Source: Pedobacter panaciterrae (GTDB lineage: Bacteria > Bacteroidota > Bacteroidia > Sphingobacteriales > Sphingobacteriaceae). From it: a stretch of 64,000 nt of DNA. The notes below the pieces were generated by a model. The model saw nothing but the letters and a program-made list of their open reading frames with translations. It made no database searches and was not told the origin of the DNA. Numbering within the stretch: position 1 is the first letter of the stretch; every line of letters begins with the position of its first letter. The position numbers were made by a program, and so were the translations under genes. The stretch lies in assembly GCF_013204795.1 (NCBI RefSeq), contig NZ_JABMKW010000012.1, positions 62,001-126,000 on the forward strand, given 5' to 3'. Positions 41,764-50,455 of this stretch are shown piece by piece.

Positions 41764-42606
41764 CTATGGTAATTTTTTGTACTCAAATTTTAACCATGAA
41801 TAGTTGGTTGGAGGCGTACCCACCGGTGTTGCATTCTCATAAGTACTGATCATATGTAAGGCATATACATCGCCATTACTATCCTCAACAAGAATGGTAA
41901 GGTCATCCGTAGCCAATAAAGTATGATTAGCGAAATAGTAGTTGTACCATCCTTTAATTGTCCAGGCCGGAGCATCAGCAGAATAATCTAGCGTTGCTAC
42001 AGTACGGTTATGACCAAATGGTGTGGTAGCAGAAGTGCTGCCCGCTGCCCAGGCTGTAGCACCAGACCCCGCGGCAGTATAAGTGCCGATCACAGTCGCA
42101 AATGATTGGTTCAGGAATTTGATGGCTGAACCTTCTGTAGCATCAGTGTTGATTCTAATATCTGCATTTCCAGTTCCTGAAAGAGAGATATCCCATACTT
42201 TACTAGTCGGTTCGGTTGTACTGGTAGCACCCTTTTTGTTGTCGTTTGCACTGAAATCAAAATAATAGGTACCATTCGGTCTGTGGTTGGCAGTACCTGA
42301 GTAGATGCCCTGATCTACAAAGTAATTCTTAACAGTATAAATATTGCCTGTTGAACTTCTTTCTACTGTCCCGGTAGCATCAGTAAGGTTTAGAGCAGGA
42401 CCACCAGCTACAGGTGCCAGTGCTTTTTCAGTGTTTAATTTTAAACCCGGAGCAGCGGCATCCGCACTTTCCTTTTTACAAGAAGTTAACACTGAACCGA
42501 CAGCAATAGCTGCCATCAAACCAAATAAGGTTATTTTTTTACTAAATTTACTGCCTGTTAGCAGAGGGGTGCTTGGGCGTACTACGCCTGATTGGTAATT
42601 GTTCAT
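41764..42606 (-). CDS. HmuY-like haem-binding lipoprotein, fifth of the array
   Basis: A 280-residue lipoprotein with an unusually long N-terminus before the signal helix and lipobox VLTSC. The HmuY-type features are YFDFSANDNKK, VWDISLSGTGNADIRIN, a Gly/Ser/Thr-rich middle, IKGWYNYYFANHTLLA and the C-terminal strand pair VYALHMISTYENATP / YSWLKFEYKKLP. HmuY proteins sit on the outer membrane and pass haem to a TonB receptor. This copy is separated from the other four by 177 nt containing a hairpin, so it probably has its own promoter, and it is coupled to the S41 peptidase. Confidence 0.8.
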   Translation of the reverse strand: MNNYQSGVVRPSTPLLTGSKFSKKITLFGLMAAIAVGSVLTSCKKESADAAAPGLKLNTEKALAPVAGGPALNLTDATGTVERSSTGNIYTVKNYFVDQGIYSGTANHRPNGTYYFDFSANDNKKGATSTTEPTSKVWDISLSGTGNADIRINTDATEGSAIKFLNQSFATVIGTYTAAGSGATAWAAGSTSATTPFGHNRTVATLDYSADAPAWTIKGWYNYYFANHTLLATDDLTILVEDSNGDVYALHMISTYENATPVGTPPTNYSWLKFEYKKLP

Positions 42607-42756
42607 CTTAAAAGAATGATTTTTATGATTAAATAATTATTGATTAAAGCGATATCAAATCCTTTCTGACATCACAGGCCATGTAGCGGGGAAAATTAAT
42701 TCTGCGAAAATTGATTACCCTGCCTGCACGGCATTACGGCTTATGCAAAGCCTACC

Positions 42757-42777
42757 TTAAACCGGGCCCTGGTTTAA
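42757..42777. repeat. Hairpin after the fourth HmuY-like gene
   Basis: TTAAACC (42757-42763) pairs with GGTTTAA (42771-42777) around GGGCCCT. It lies 7 nt beyond the fourth HmuY-like stop codon and may end that transcript, although no long U-run follows. Confidence 0.45.
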
Positions 42778-42783
42778 AATTTC

Positions 42784-43503
42784 TTATTTGGTTTTTAAAT
42801 CTTTACTTCCCGCTTTACTTATGATATAGCGAAAACTTAGATATCCTTTCCTTGAAGTTGCACTATTTTTGTCGGGCGTATTGTTATAAGTATTGATCAT
42901 CTGGAACTTCACATAACGACCGTCTGTAAGCTTAAAAATATGTGTTCTGTTGGTGTATGGAATGTAGTGGGTGTGTACTCCGTCAATATCATAGGCATCG
43001 TATGCCCAGTAAAAAGCACTCAGGGTATAAGGTTCTCTGTCATAGCCTGCTGTACTAATCACATTATTATTCTTGTCATTATCAAAAACCATATCTGATG
43101 GCACTTCATTTACCTCATCAAATTTTTTGAATATTGATTTAACGTTTACCCTTGCAGTATTTTCATACCAAGGCTGCTCCTCATCAACAGTAGCCCCGTT
43201 ATTTGGCCAGATCACGCTGGCTTCTAAGCCCCTTATATGGAAGTCCCACTCCTGGGTCATTACTTTTGAAGCATCAACAAAATCCATTTTATCAAAACTG
43301 AAATAGCTCCTGGCTCTTCTGCTTATGGTATCTGGCAATGGAAGCTGTGTAACCTCTACCAGCCCGGTTGTGTACTTCTTAATGTATTTCGAAACCTGTT
43401 CAAATTGGGCCTGTTCGGGCTCTTTTTCGCCATTATCCTTTTTACAGGCAGTTAAACATGCGGCAGATAATGCCAGAACTAAAATTGTGTTTTTAAGATT
43501 CAT
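42784..43503 (-). CDS. HmuY-like haem-binding lipoprotein, fourth of the array
   Basis: A 239-residue lipoprotein (ACLTACKKDNGEKEPEQ, acylated Cys20). HmuY-family elements are SYFSFDKMDFVDASK, TQEWDFHIRGLEASVIWPNNG, FYWAYDAYDIDGVHTHYIPYTNRTHIFKL and RYVKFQMINTYN. The His-rich DGVHTHYIPYTNRTH region is a candidate for axial haem ligation, as P. gingivalis HmuY uses two histidines. It lies 50 nt after the third copy. Sequence identity to its neighbours is low apart from the framework motifs. Confidence 0.82.
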   Translation of the reverse strand: MNLKNTILVLALSAACLTACKKDNGEKEPEQAQFEQVSKYIKKYTTGLVEVTQLPLPDTISRRARSYFSFDKMDFVDASKVMTQEWDFHIRGLEASVIWPNNGATVDEEQPWYENTARVNVKSIFKKFDEVNEVPSDMVFDNDKNNNVISTAGYDREPYTLSAFYWAYDAYDIDGVHTHYIPYTNRTHIFKLTDGRYVKFQMINTYNNTPDKNSATSRKGYLSFRYIISKAGSKDLKTK

Positions 43504-43553
43504 CGTTATTTAAATATTAATTGATAATTGTTGTTGGATATCAGACCGTTTTC

Positions 43554-44384
43554 TTACCTGGTCTTTACGTTTCTGTTATCTGGTGTTTGTTGTACGTAGT
43601 ATCTGAAATTATAATACGGTGCTTCGAACTCATACTTATCGGTAACAGTTAGAGGATTACTTCTATAAAGGTTTACGAGCTGAAACTTCACATACCTACC
43701 GTCCTTAAGGCGGAATACCACACTTCTGTCTTTATACGGTCGAAGGATGTGATCACTAAGTCGGTAACTGCCCCATCCATCTGTTGTCGGAAACTCATCC
43801 ATTTCTATCTCAACTGAAGTCCTGGTCATCACCTTATCTGCTGCCTCATCAAGTTCATCAAAAGGGGTTCGGTATACCCTTAATTTACCAAGGTCACCAG
43901 CTGATCCGGCATCCCCATCGGTAACTACATACGCACTGTAGATATCGTAGAATTTGATATGCCATGCAGCAGTTCCAGCCTGAGCAGCTTCCTTTTTAAC
44001 ACTGTGGCGCTTATCAAAATTAAAGTAAAAGGGCTCAAACCCTGCCGCACCTTCTGCAGCATTACCTTGTATACCTGGCCAGTCTACCACATAAACTACT
44101 TTAAATTTCTCATCATAATAAACATAACCCTTACCTTGTTTCGTTTCAGAATTAGCCTTATCGTATATAAGTTTTCCACTTGCATCTTTGTATGGAATCA
44201 CTTTGGTATAGCTGTAAGTAGTGTCTTGTATTTTTACTGCACGTGCCGGAACCCAATTGGTTCCCGCTACTTTAGCAGTGTCGGCTACTGCAGGTTCATC
44301 TGGTGTTTCAGGCTTATCTCTTGAGCAGCCCATAATTACTACACCGCCCAACAAAACTGCCATTATTAGTTTTATTTGTTTCAT
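43554..44384 (-). CDS. HmuY-like lipoprotein, third of the array
   Basis: A 276-residue lipoprotein (lipobox VVIMGC, Cys20). Framework motifs: FEPFYFNFDKRHSVKKE, AAWHIKFYDIYSAYVVTDGDAG, SYRLSDHILRPYKDRSVVFRLKDGRYVKFQLVNLYR and PYYNFRYYVQQ. The W(D/H)I-x-F strand and the RYVKFQ strand are the HmuY hallmarks. It has a longer spacer domain at the N-terminus than the other copies. It starts only 2 nt after the second copy ends, so both are translated from one transcript. Confidence 0.8.
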   Translation of the reverse strand: MKQIKLIMAVLLGGVVIMGCSRDKPETPDEPAVADTAKVAGTNWVPARAVKIQDTTYSYTKVIPYKDASGKLIYDKANSETKQGKGYVYYDEKFKVVYVVDWPGIQGNAAEGAAGFEPFYFNFDKRHSVKKEAAQAGTAAWHIKFYDIYSAYVVTDGDAGSAGDLGKLRVYRTPFDELDEAADKVMTRTSVEIEMDEFPTTDGWGSYRLSDHILRPYKDRSVVFRLKDGRYVKFQLVNLYRSNPLTVTDKYEFEAPYYNFRYYVQQTPDNRNVKTR

Positions 44385-44386
44385 TT

Positions 44387-45205
44387 TTAGTTAATTGCTT
44401 TAGTAAAATCTTTTGATCCGTTTTTCAGGATGGTATATTTAAAGGTGATGTAGGGTGCTTCTGATTTAAGTGTAGGACTTAAAGGACTATCCTTATAAAA
44501 ACTGTAAATGATAATTTTCGCATAGTTTCCTTTAGCGGTTTTGATAATTATGGGTCTTGGCAGGTTGTATACAATATGCGCTCTTTCTTTATCTCCCGGG
44601 AACATAGCTCCATAGAAATCATAAAATGCATAGCCTGCCCCACTTCCCAGAAAATAATCAAGGGTCAGAAATCCTTTTGAAAGTAGCTGACTGTCATTAA
44701 TTGTAACAGTCCCAACATTCGTATAAGCCTCATCTAGAAGAGATTTAGGTATGGGCACTTGCCTTGGCCTTTGCTTTTCTGAATCATAGTATTTCGTCTC
44801 TACTGCAGGATCACTAATCAGGTATAATCCGCCACGTGCCGGACTGCCATAACCTGGCCCTTTATTACCATTATCAAACACTACTTCACCATGATTAGCC
44901 CAAATGCTGCTGTTGTATATTCCGGTAAAAGCAATGTCCCATTTATCGGTATTGGCATACTCAGAAGGTATAATCCTTCCATCCTCAAGACTATAAAATA
45001 CAGGCTTAAAATTACCATCGCCAGTAGTCATTTTGGCTTCGGTATCTCCTTTAAGAATAACATTGTATTCTCCGCTGGCAGTTACGGTAATTGCAGGTAA
45101 AAGCGGCAGTTCTTTTTCAGGAACAACTTCATTATTCTTTGAACACCCTGATGATAAACCCATTACCAGAACAAAAAGGAAAGAGAGATAATTTTTCATT
45201 AACAT
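44387..45205 (-). CDS. HmuY-like haem-binding lipoprotein, second of the array
   Basis: A 272-residue lipoprotein (MGLSSGCSKNNEVV). HmuY motifs are clear: FKPVFYSLEDGRIIPSEY, DKWDIAFTGIYNSSIWANHG, GPGYGSPARGGLYLI, GYAFYDFYGAMFPGDKERAHIVYNL, NYAKIIIYSFYK and YITFKYTILKNGSKDF. A dedicated promoter is indicated by the 128-nt gap upstream, which has a CATATTTG box (minus strand, 45235-45242) and the ACCATTTCGGGAT motif also found in front of the TonB receptor. Starts at MLMK or MK (two codons apart) are equivalent. Confidence 0.85.
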   Translation of the reverse strand: MLMKNYLSFLFVLVMGLSSGCSKNNEVVPEKELPLLPAITVTASGEYNVILKGDTEAKMTTGDGNFKPVFYSLEDGRIIPSEYANTDKWDIAFTGIYNSSIWANHGEVVFDNGNKGPGYGSPARGGLYLISDPAVETKYYDSEKQRPRQVPIPKSLLDEAYTNVGTVTINDSQLLSKGFLTLDYFLGSGAGYAFYDFYGAMFPGDKERAHIVYNLPRPIIIKTAKGNYAKIIIYSFYKDSPLSPTLKSEAPYITFKYTILKNGSKDFTKAIN

Positions 45206-45234
45206 TGGTTATTTAGAATGATTTTAAATAATAG

Positions 45235-45242
45235 CAAATATG
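45235..45242 (-). promoter_or_regulatory. Candidate -7 element of the second HmuY-like gene
   Basis: On the minus strand this reads CATATTTG, one base from TAnnTTTG at the first position, 29 nt upstream of the start codon. The identical octamer lies in front of the TonB receptor gene (50146-50153). Confidence 0.45.
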
Positions 45243-45277
45243 ACAACAATCTTCCAGAGTAGAGCGTACAATCTCTT

Positions 45278-45300
45278 ACCATTTCGGGATAAAAATTACG
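45278..45300. promoter_or_regulatory. Shared haem-locus promoter motif, copy 1
   Basis: ACCATTTCGGGAT-N5-TTACG, identical in its fixed positions to 50199-50221. It lies 35 nt beyond the CATATTTG box in the upstream direction. The AraC-family regulator of the locus is the natural candidate ligand. Confidence 0.6.
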
Positions 45301-45333
45301 TTAATGGGATTTCTGTTAGAAAGCTGATTTGAT

Positions 45334-45990
45334 TTAGTTTGTATTCAAATTTCTACTGCCATCTGCCTGCAAATAGTACCTGAAAGTAAAATATGGTGCA
45401 GGCCAGTTCAGATCACTAACCGTTGCGGGTGCACCCTTATACATACTAACCATCTCTAGCTTCGCATATTTACCTTCAGCAGTTCTAACCACAAAAGTTC
45501 TGTTCTTTACAGGAACGGCAATATGTGTTTTAAGGTCGTAAAAAAACCAGCCCACACCATTTCCTGCGTCCCATCCAAAATTAGGGATGCCATTTGAAGT
45601 AAACTCATTATCAGAAGGTGCTTGTGTGACTTGATCATAAGGTTTTTCAACAATAATAATACGACCTGTACCTGAACCTCCATATCCTGGACTTACCGTT
45701 ACCTGTCCATTATTCGCAACTATCAGCGAATTGTATTCTTTTGTAAATGCAAGATCCCATTCAGTCGTTAGTTTTTTTGATGGATCGATCTTGGTTCCGG
45801 TATTCAGACTGAAATAAAAAGTTTCAAACTCTTTTCCACTGCCAACTGTATTGCCTACATCACCGGCAAGATCCTTAATTACCGTACTTTTATCATCATA
45901 CAGATCTGGTTTTACCTCATCTTTTGTGCATGAAGCAAAAGCGACGAGTGAAATAAACAGCATTATTGGTTTATAATTTATAGCTTTCAT
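45334..45990 (-). CDS. HmuY-like haem-binding lipoprotein, first of the array
   Basis: A 218-residue lipoprotein (LVAFASCTKDEVKPD), the shortest copy and the closest to the HmuY consensus: FETFYFSLNTGTKIDPSK, TTEWDLAFTKEYNSLIVANNG, PGYGGSGTGRIIIVEKPYDQV, GVGWFFYDLKTHIAVPVKNRTFVVRTAEGKYAKLEMVSMYKG and PYFTFRYYLQADGS. It starts 27 nt after the AraC-family gene and probably shares the receptor/haem-oxygenase/regulator transcript. It would present haem to the TonB receptor of the same operon. Confidence 0.87.
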   Translation of the reverse strand: MKAINYKPIMLFISLVAFASCTKDEVKPDLYDDKSTVIKDLAGDVGNTVGSGKEFETFYFSLNTGTKIDPSKKLTTEWDLAFTKEYNSLIVANNGQVTVSPGYGGSGTGRIIIVEKPYDQVTQAPSDNEFTSNGIPNFGWDAGNGVGWFFYDLKTHIAVPVKNRTFVVRTAEGKYAKLEMVSMYKGAPATVSDLNWPAPYFTFRYYLQADGSRNLNTN

Positions 45991-46017
45991 AGGTTTTATA
46001 TTAATACGTTCAGAGGG

Positions 46018-47082
46018 TTATTTATTCAGTGCCAGGGCATGCTCTTCATCAGATTTAATTTCGCTGGGTAAAATACCGAAGTAGCGCTTAAAGGCGTCGG
46101 TAAGATGACTTTGATGATTAAATCCTACAGCCGCAGCTACCTGGCCTATACTTTTCTTCTCATCCAGAATCAATCTTCTGGCTTCCTCCATTCTTAACCT
46201 CGTTACGTAACCATAAATGGTAGTACCAAAGTATTCCTTAAATCCACGCTTAAGTTTAAACTCGTTTAGCGTAATCTGTTTTGCCAGCTCAATAATTGTT
46301 GGCGGATAGGTATACTCTGCATCAAGTATGTTCCTTGCATGTTCAATTTTTTTAAGGTCATCCTGTTTAATCATATACTTGTCAACCTCTGCCATGCCAG
46401 ATTGCATTTGCTCCAGCTGAAGCATCAGTAACTCAAGGATCTTGGATTCGGTATGAAGTCTCTTAAGTTCCCCGCTTCTTTTACATTCACAGATGTCATT
46501 AATCACCCGTTTCATTTCAGTAGTCACAGGTAAATCTTTGGCAGCATAAGAGGTATATCTTCCTTTTAATATCTCTCTTACAAAGTCGCTATGAAGCAAC
46601 GAATGCTGATCAATCAGGTGAAAGTAGTATTGTTTTGAAAGTACCAGCAAGAAGTATTTATACTCAATACCAGACATCATCGGATACTTACCTTTTATAG
46701 AGGGTATGTATCGGATATTGTGCCTGCTACCCGTCCTCCTTCCTTCTTTGTCAGAAGATTTACTTTTTGCTTCACTACTTTTCTGCGCAGGTATATCGCT
46801 TGATTTTTCATTTGATGGATTAGTGCCATAAAAAATAAACTGTGAAGTAATTGCCTCTCCCTCAATTTCAGAAAGCACTTTTACGTGTTCAGAGAACTGC
46901 ATTGTTGAGTGAACCAAAAAAAGCCCACCTGCGCTAAGCTGGTAATTAACCAGCTTCTGTGCAGGCAAACTCTTTATATTCACATTCTTCTCTGAAAGTG
47001 GTGTATTCGGAGAATAGAGTTCGGGGATTTCTTCAATGAACAGCCAGTCGTCCGACCCTTCTATTTTTGATTTAATCTTCAT
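46018..47082 (-). CDS. AraC-family regulator of the haem locus
   Basis: A 354-residue regulator. The C-terminal 100 residues are an AraC/XylS double HTH (PTIIELAKQITLNEFKLKRGFKEYFGTTIYGYVTRLRMEEARRLI and IGQVAAAVGFNHQSHLTDAFKRYFG). The 230-residue N-terminal part is like that of PchR-type siderophore/haem regulators (KLVNYQLSAGGLFLVHSTMQF) and includes a charged low-complexity insert (SSEAKSKSSDKEGRR). It sits between the haem oxygenase and the first HmuY-like gene. PchR relatives sense an imported iron chelate in the cytoplasm; haem or biliverdin is an inferred ligand here. Confidence 0.87.
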   Translation of the reverse strand: MKIKSKIEGSDDWLFIEEIPELYSPNTPLSEKNVNIKSLPAQKLVNYQLSAGGLFLVHSTMQFSEHVKVLSEIEGEAITSQFIFYGTNPSNEKSSDIPAQKSSEAKSKSSDKEGRRTGSRHNIRYIPSIKGKYPMMSGIEYKYFLLVLSKQYYFHLIDQHSLLHSDFVREILKGRYTSYAAKDLPVTTEMKRVINDICECKRSGELKRLHTESKILELLMLQLEQMQSGMAEVDKYMIKQDDLKKIEHARNILDAEYTYPPTIIELAKQITLNEFKLKRGFKEYFGTTIYGYVTRLRMEEARRLILDEKKSIGQVAAAVGFNHQSHLTDAFKRYFGILPSEIKSDEEHALALNK

Positions 47083-47129
47083 CAGCTTGTTTTGTATTTT
47101 TTAATAGGGACGATATAGGAAAGCTATTT

Positions 47130-47693
47130 TTATGAAGCAACTGAAACTTCTCCAAAAACATCAGAAAATCGAGAAAACGTTTCGTTGGCAGCAATAATGG
47201 CCTGTCCTTCCTGCGCTTCAGTTTGCACCTGAGTATTCATTACGCCTACAAACTTACCCCACATCTGACCGGTAGCTTCTCCATAACCAGAAAAGAAGGA
47301 TACCCCTTCATTAATTCCATATTTAGCAAGCATTTGTACAATGATGCTTCCCCCCATAATAGAGCCTTCCATCACATATAATGCACCTAATGCCGAAGCT
47401 ACATTACCTATTTGTGGGGTTTGTACAGCAGGCAAATCATTAAGATCTCCGCCTAGTTGCTCAATATCAGCTTTCAGATAGGCAGAATTTCTTCTTTCTG
47501 CATAATCTGGTAATAACTCGTTGATAATATATGGAGCAACAGCTTGTTCTACTGCATTGAAGTAAACGTAGAAATGCTTTAGCAGATCTGCGTAGTCGGC
47601 ATTACTGCGTATAGATTTCAATTTCAATATTACTTTTTTTTCTAATTGCTGGTGGGCTTCTTTAGTAGCCTCTTTAATGTTTGTACTTAACAT
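47130..47693 (-). CDS. Haem oxygenase (biliverdin-producing type)
   Basis: A 187-residue all-helical cytoplasmic protein. The N-terminal IKEATKEAHQQLEKK provides the proximal haem ligand (His14), and YVMEGSIMGGSIIVQML (about residues 106-122) is the distal helix with the flexible Gly pair that covers haem. The enzyme opens haem to biliverdin, CO and ferrous iron; electrons come from ferredoxin or a flavoprotein not encoded nearby. It lies 38 nt after the TonB receptor and 47 nt before the AraC gene in one operon, which indicates that haem is used as an iron source. Confidence 0.88.
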   Translation of the reverse strand: MLSTNIKEATKEAHQQLEKKVILKLKSIRSNADYADLLKHFYVYFNAVEQAVAPYIINELLPDYAERRNSAYLKADIEQLGGDLNDLPAVQTPQIGNVASALGALYVMEGSIMGGSIIVQMLAKYGINEGVSFFSGYGEATGQMWGKFVGVMNTQVQTEAQEGQAIIAANETFSRFSDVFGEVSVAS

Positions 47694-47731
47694 ATTGGTG
47701 TTATTTAAGGGGTTAACTATATTTAAAAGGT

Positions 47732-50104
47732 TTATTCATTTTTAAAAAATCTCCAGCTAATACCACACAGTATGGCACGCCCCTGCTGTCCGGGCATTAA
47801 CTGGTCCCGATAATTCATCAGGTTATCTGCAGTGATCTGCAACTGCAGATGCTTGTTATACAATGTTTTTTGCACTGCCAGATTCAGCAGAAAAAAGCTT
47901 TTCACAAATTTATCCCAGGGATCAAGAAAGTTATTAGCCCTGTTATCTTCCATAAAACCATACTTACTCCTATAATTCACACGAAATGAACCTGTTAATC
48001 CTGATGGCTCGTGAGCATAACTAATCTTTACATTGGCCATATGTCGCGATCTGTTGTTCATACCCAGGTAATCGCTACGTTTTGAGCGGCGTGTTTCGTT
48101 GGCATCGGTGTCATAAACTTGCTCATACAAGCCAGTGCCATTCTTTATAGAGTCAACAACACCTTTATCTACCGCATAAAGCAATTGATAGCCGGCCGAA
48201 AGATGAATTGATTTGGACGCTTTATAATTGACACCTATTTCTGCTCCGGCAGTATATGCTTTGGCAATATTCATATAAGAATAAATCTGCTGACCGCTTG
48301 TTTTGAATGCAACCTGTTCAGAATTAATGAAATTCTTCATGTCATTATAGAACACATTCACATCCACATCCAATGCGCCAAAGGGCTTATAGGCAAACCC
48401 ACCGCTATAAGAAACAGAGCGCTCCGGTTTCAAACTACCAATACGTTTGGCACTTGGAAAAACACTCATGATCTGTCCCGCTTCCTGAAGGATCTGGATT
48501 TCGCGCCAGAATTCCTCTGCCCCAAATACAGAGTAGCCGGTCTGCACATTGGTAAAAATCATATACAGTTGCTGAAAGTTCGGTGTTTTAAATCCGGTTC
48601 CGACTGCAGCCCTAAATGTTAAATTTTTTAGTGCATTATACCGCATCCCCAAACTTGGATTTAATTTAGAATCGTATTTATCATGATAGTCGAATCTTGC
48701 ACCCCCGGTAAATGAAAGCCTTTCAGCAGCCTGAAAATCAAACTGACCATATAGAAAGTAATTCGCCATGCTTTTATTACCTCTATAAGAAGTATTATCC
48801 AGCAATTCATAAGCTCCTCCTGCCCCTCCTGTTAGTTCCAATAAAGGCCCCATATTTTTGGAAACCTGCATTTCTGCTCGATGCAGGTATTGTTTAAAAT
48901 CACTACCCGGCATAATAAAACCACTTTCTAAATCAGTAACATTCTGTTCGTTCTGGTACCTTGTCAGGTAGTATTGTGATTTTAGTTTTAAGCCATTTCG
49001 GAAATTGTCGTTTAAGGCCAAAGAACCGTTAAGGTCATATTCATCAAGCACATCCATACTAGGATTAAGGTTCTGATAGGCGATCTTATTTTCAGAATGC
49101 CTGGTAACAAACCTGCCATTAAAACTTAGCGTACTAATGTCGCTCAGCAAATATCTACCCCTACCCTGAAAAGCATAACTATTAAAGGGCGGGGCAGTTT
49201 TTCCGTCTGATAAATAAGGGTTTGAGTTGAACCCATCTGTTCGGTAATAATTTCCGGATAAATAAGCTGATCCCCTTTTACCTGCAAAAGGAGTTTCGCC
49301 TTCCAAAGTTGCATCCACCATATTAAAACTTCCATACCTCAGCGCAGCCAGTCCCTGTGGATGACTTATATTTTTACGTGTTACAATGTTTACAACACCA
49401 GCCAGCGCCTCGCTACCAAATAGGCAGGATGATGCGCCCTTAATGATTTCTATACGCTCAATATTTGAGACTGTAATGCGGGAAAGGTCAAAATTTCCGT
49501 TGTTCCGCCCCACCATGGGTTGACCATCTATCATGATCATTGTATATCCGCTGTCGAAACCCTGCATTTGCAGACCAACCGCTCGGTTTCCAGATCCTAT
49601 ATCATTTACAATTGCAAGCCCTGTCTGCTCCTTCAATACCTCATCGAGCCTCCTGCTACCCATCATTTCAATCTCCTGCCGTGTAATCACTTTACTGGGC
49701 ATCGCAGTGCGGGTCATGTCAATAAAATTATCCGGATTACTGTGTATTCCTGTTACATTAATCTCGTTCAACTCCTTATTTCCAGGCTTAAGCCGAATAA
49801 AAATCGTGCTCATCTTCCCCATTTCTATTTCTATTTCCTTTGTCTGCGCATCAAATCCTACTGCCGAAACTGTTAATTTATAAGTACCTCCATAAAGTCC
49901 GGTAATCTTAAATCTTCCCTTCGAATCACTAAGTGCTTTTTTGTGGTCAGGTTGAAGCGTAACAGCAATCCCCTGAAGTAACTTGCCGTTCTCATCTGTT
50001 ATGATCCCCTCCAGACTCCCCAGTTTATCCGCACTAAAAGCAGGCAGACTGAATAAGGTAAACAAGAAAATCAAACACCTTTTAATGAAATGAAAGCCAC
50101 ACAT
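47732..50104 (-). CDS. TonB-dependent haem receptor
   Basis: With the ATG at 50104 the protein has 790 residues and a proper signal peptide (CLIFLFTLFSLPAFSA). It has a carboxypeptidase-regulatory-like domain (LGSLEGIITDENGKLLQGIAV), a plug (TRTAMPSKVITRQEIEMMGSR to ERIEIIKGASSCLFGSEALAGVVNIVTR) and a 22-strand barrel ending in CGISWRFFKNE. FRAAVGTGFKTPNFQQLY is the FRAP/NPNL-like region of haem and siderophore receptors. A longer frame from ATG 50203 would run over the promoter box at 50146 and place 33 residues before the signal peptide, so I reject it. Haem as ligand is inferred from the operon. Confidence 0.9.
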   Translation of the reverse strand: MCGFHFIKRCLIFLFTLFSLPAFSADKLGSLEGIITDENGKLLQGIAVTLQPDHKKALSDSKGRFKITGLYGGTYKLTVSAVGFDAQTKEIEIEMGKMSTIFIRLKPGNKELNEINVTGIHSNPDNFIDMTRTAMPSKVITRQEIEMMGSRRLDEVLKEQTGLAIVNDIGSGNRAVGLQMQGFDSGYTMIMIDGQPMVGRNNGNFDLSRITVSNIERIEIIKGASSCLFGSEALAGVVNIVTRKNISHPQGLAALRYGSFNMVDATLEGETPFAGKRGSAYLSGNYYRTDGFNSNPYLSDGKTAPPFNSYAFQGRGRYLLSDISTLSFNGRFVTRHSENKIAYQNLNPSMDVLDEYDLNGSLALNDNFRNGLKLKSQYYLTRYQNEQNVTDLESGFIMPGSDFKQYLHRAEMQVSKNMGPLLELTGGAGGAYELLDNTSYRGNKSMANYFLYGQFDFQAAERLSFTGGARFDYHDKYDSKLNPSLGMRYNALKNLTFRAAVGTGFKTPNFQQLYMIFTNVQTGYSVFGAEEFWREIQILQEAGQIMSVFPSAKRIGSLKPERSVSYSGGFAYKPFGALDVDVNVFYNDMKNFINSEQVAFKTSGQQIYSYMNIAKAYTAGAEIGVNYKASKSIHLSAGYQLLYAVDKGVVDSIKNGTGLYEQVYDTDANETRRSKRSDYLGMNNRSRHMANVKISYAHEPSGLTGSFRVNYRSKYGFMEDNRANNFLDPWDKFVKSFFLLNLAVQKTLYNKHLQLQITADNLMNYRDQLMPGQQGRAILCGISWRFFKNE

Positions 50105-50145
50105 GAATTGTAATTTGTTATTTTTAATCAGTCTAAATAAGATCA

Positions 50146-50153
50146 CAAATATG
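50146..50153 (-). promoter_or_regulatory. Candidate -7 element of the TonB receptor operon
   Basis: CATATTTG on the minus strand, 41 nt upstream of the chosen start codon and identical to the box before the second HmuY-like gene. Confidence 0.45.
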
Positions 50154-50198
50154 CTTACATTTGTCAGAAATAAAGCAACGCGAAGAGGATTATTTTTA

Positions 50199-50221
50199 AC
50201 CATTTCGGGATTGTTTTTACG
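50199..50221. promoter_or_regulatory. Shared haem-locus promoter motif, copy 2
   Basis: ACCATTTCGGGAT-N5-TTACG, in the divergent region between the receptor operon and hmuTUV. It lies 45 nt from the CATATTTG box, exactly 10 bp more than in copy 1 (45278-45300), so the two copies are on the same helical face relative to the promoter. Confidence 0.6.
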
Positions 50222-50455
50222 GATTCAGGATGATTTTTGCAAAAAAAAGAGGAAAAAGATAGCTAAAAAGCAATTTCAAATAGAAACACAAAACACTAAT
50301 AAACAACGAAATACAGCGCAAAACAATCCAATAAAATGAAAATAAAAGCTGCACTAAAAAATATATACCAATACCGTTAACACCAATTAAATTATTTGGA
50401 ATGATTTTAATTAAGTCGTCCTTTGTTAAAGAAAACAACCCACAAAAACATAAAA

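Noticed and set aside
50105..50203. N-terminal extension of the TonB receptor to ATG 50203
   Set aside because: It places 33 residues before a good signal peptide and covers the candidate promoter box and motif; ATG 50104 is better.
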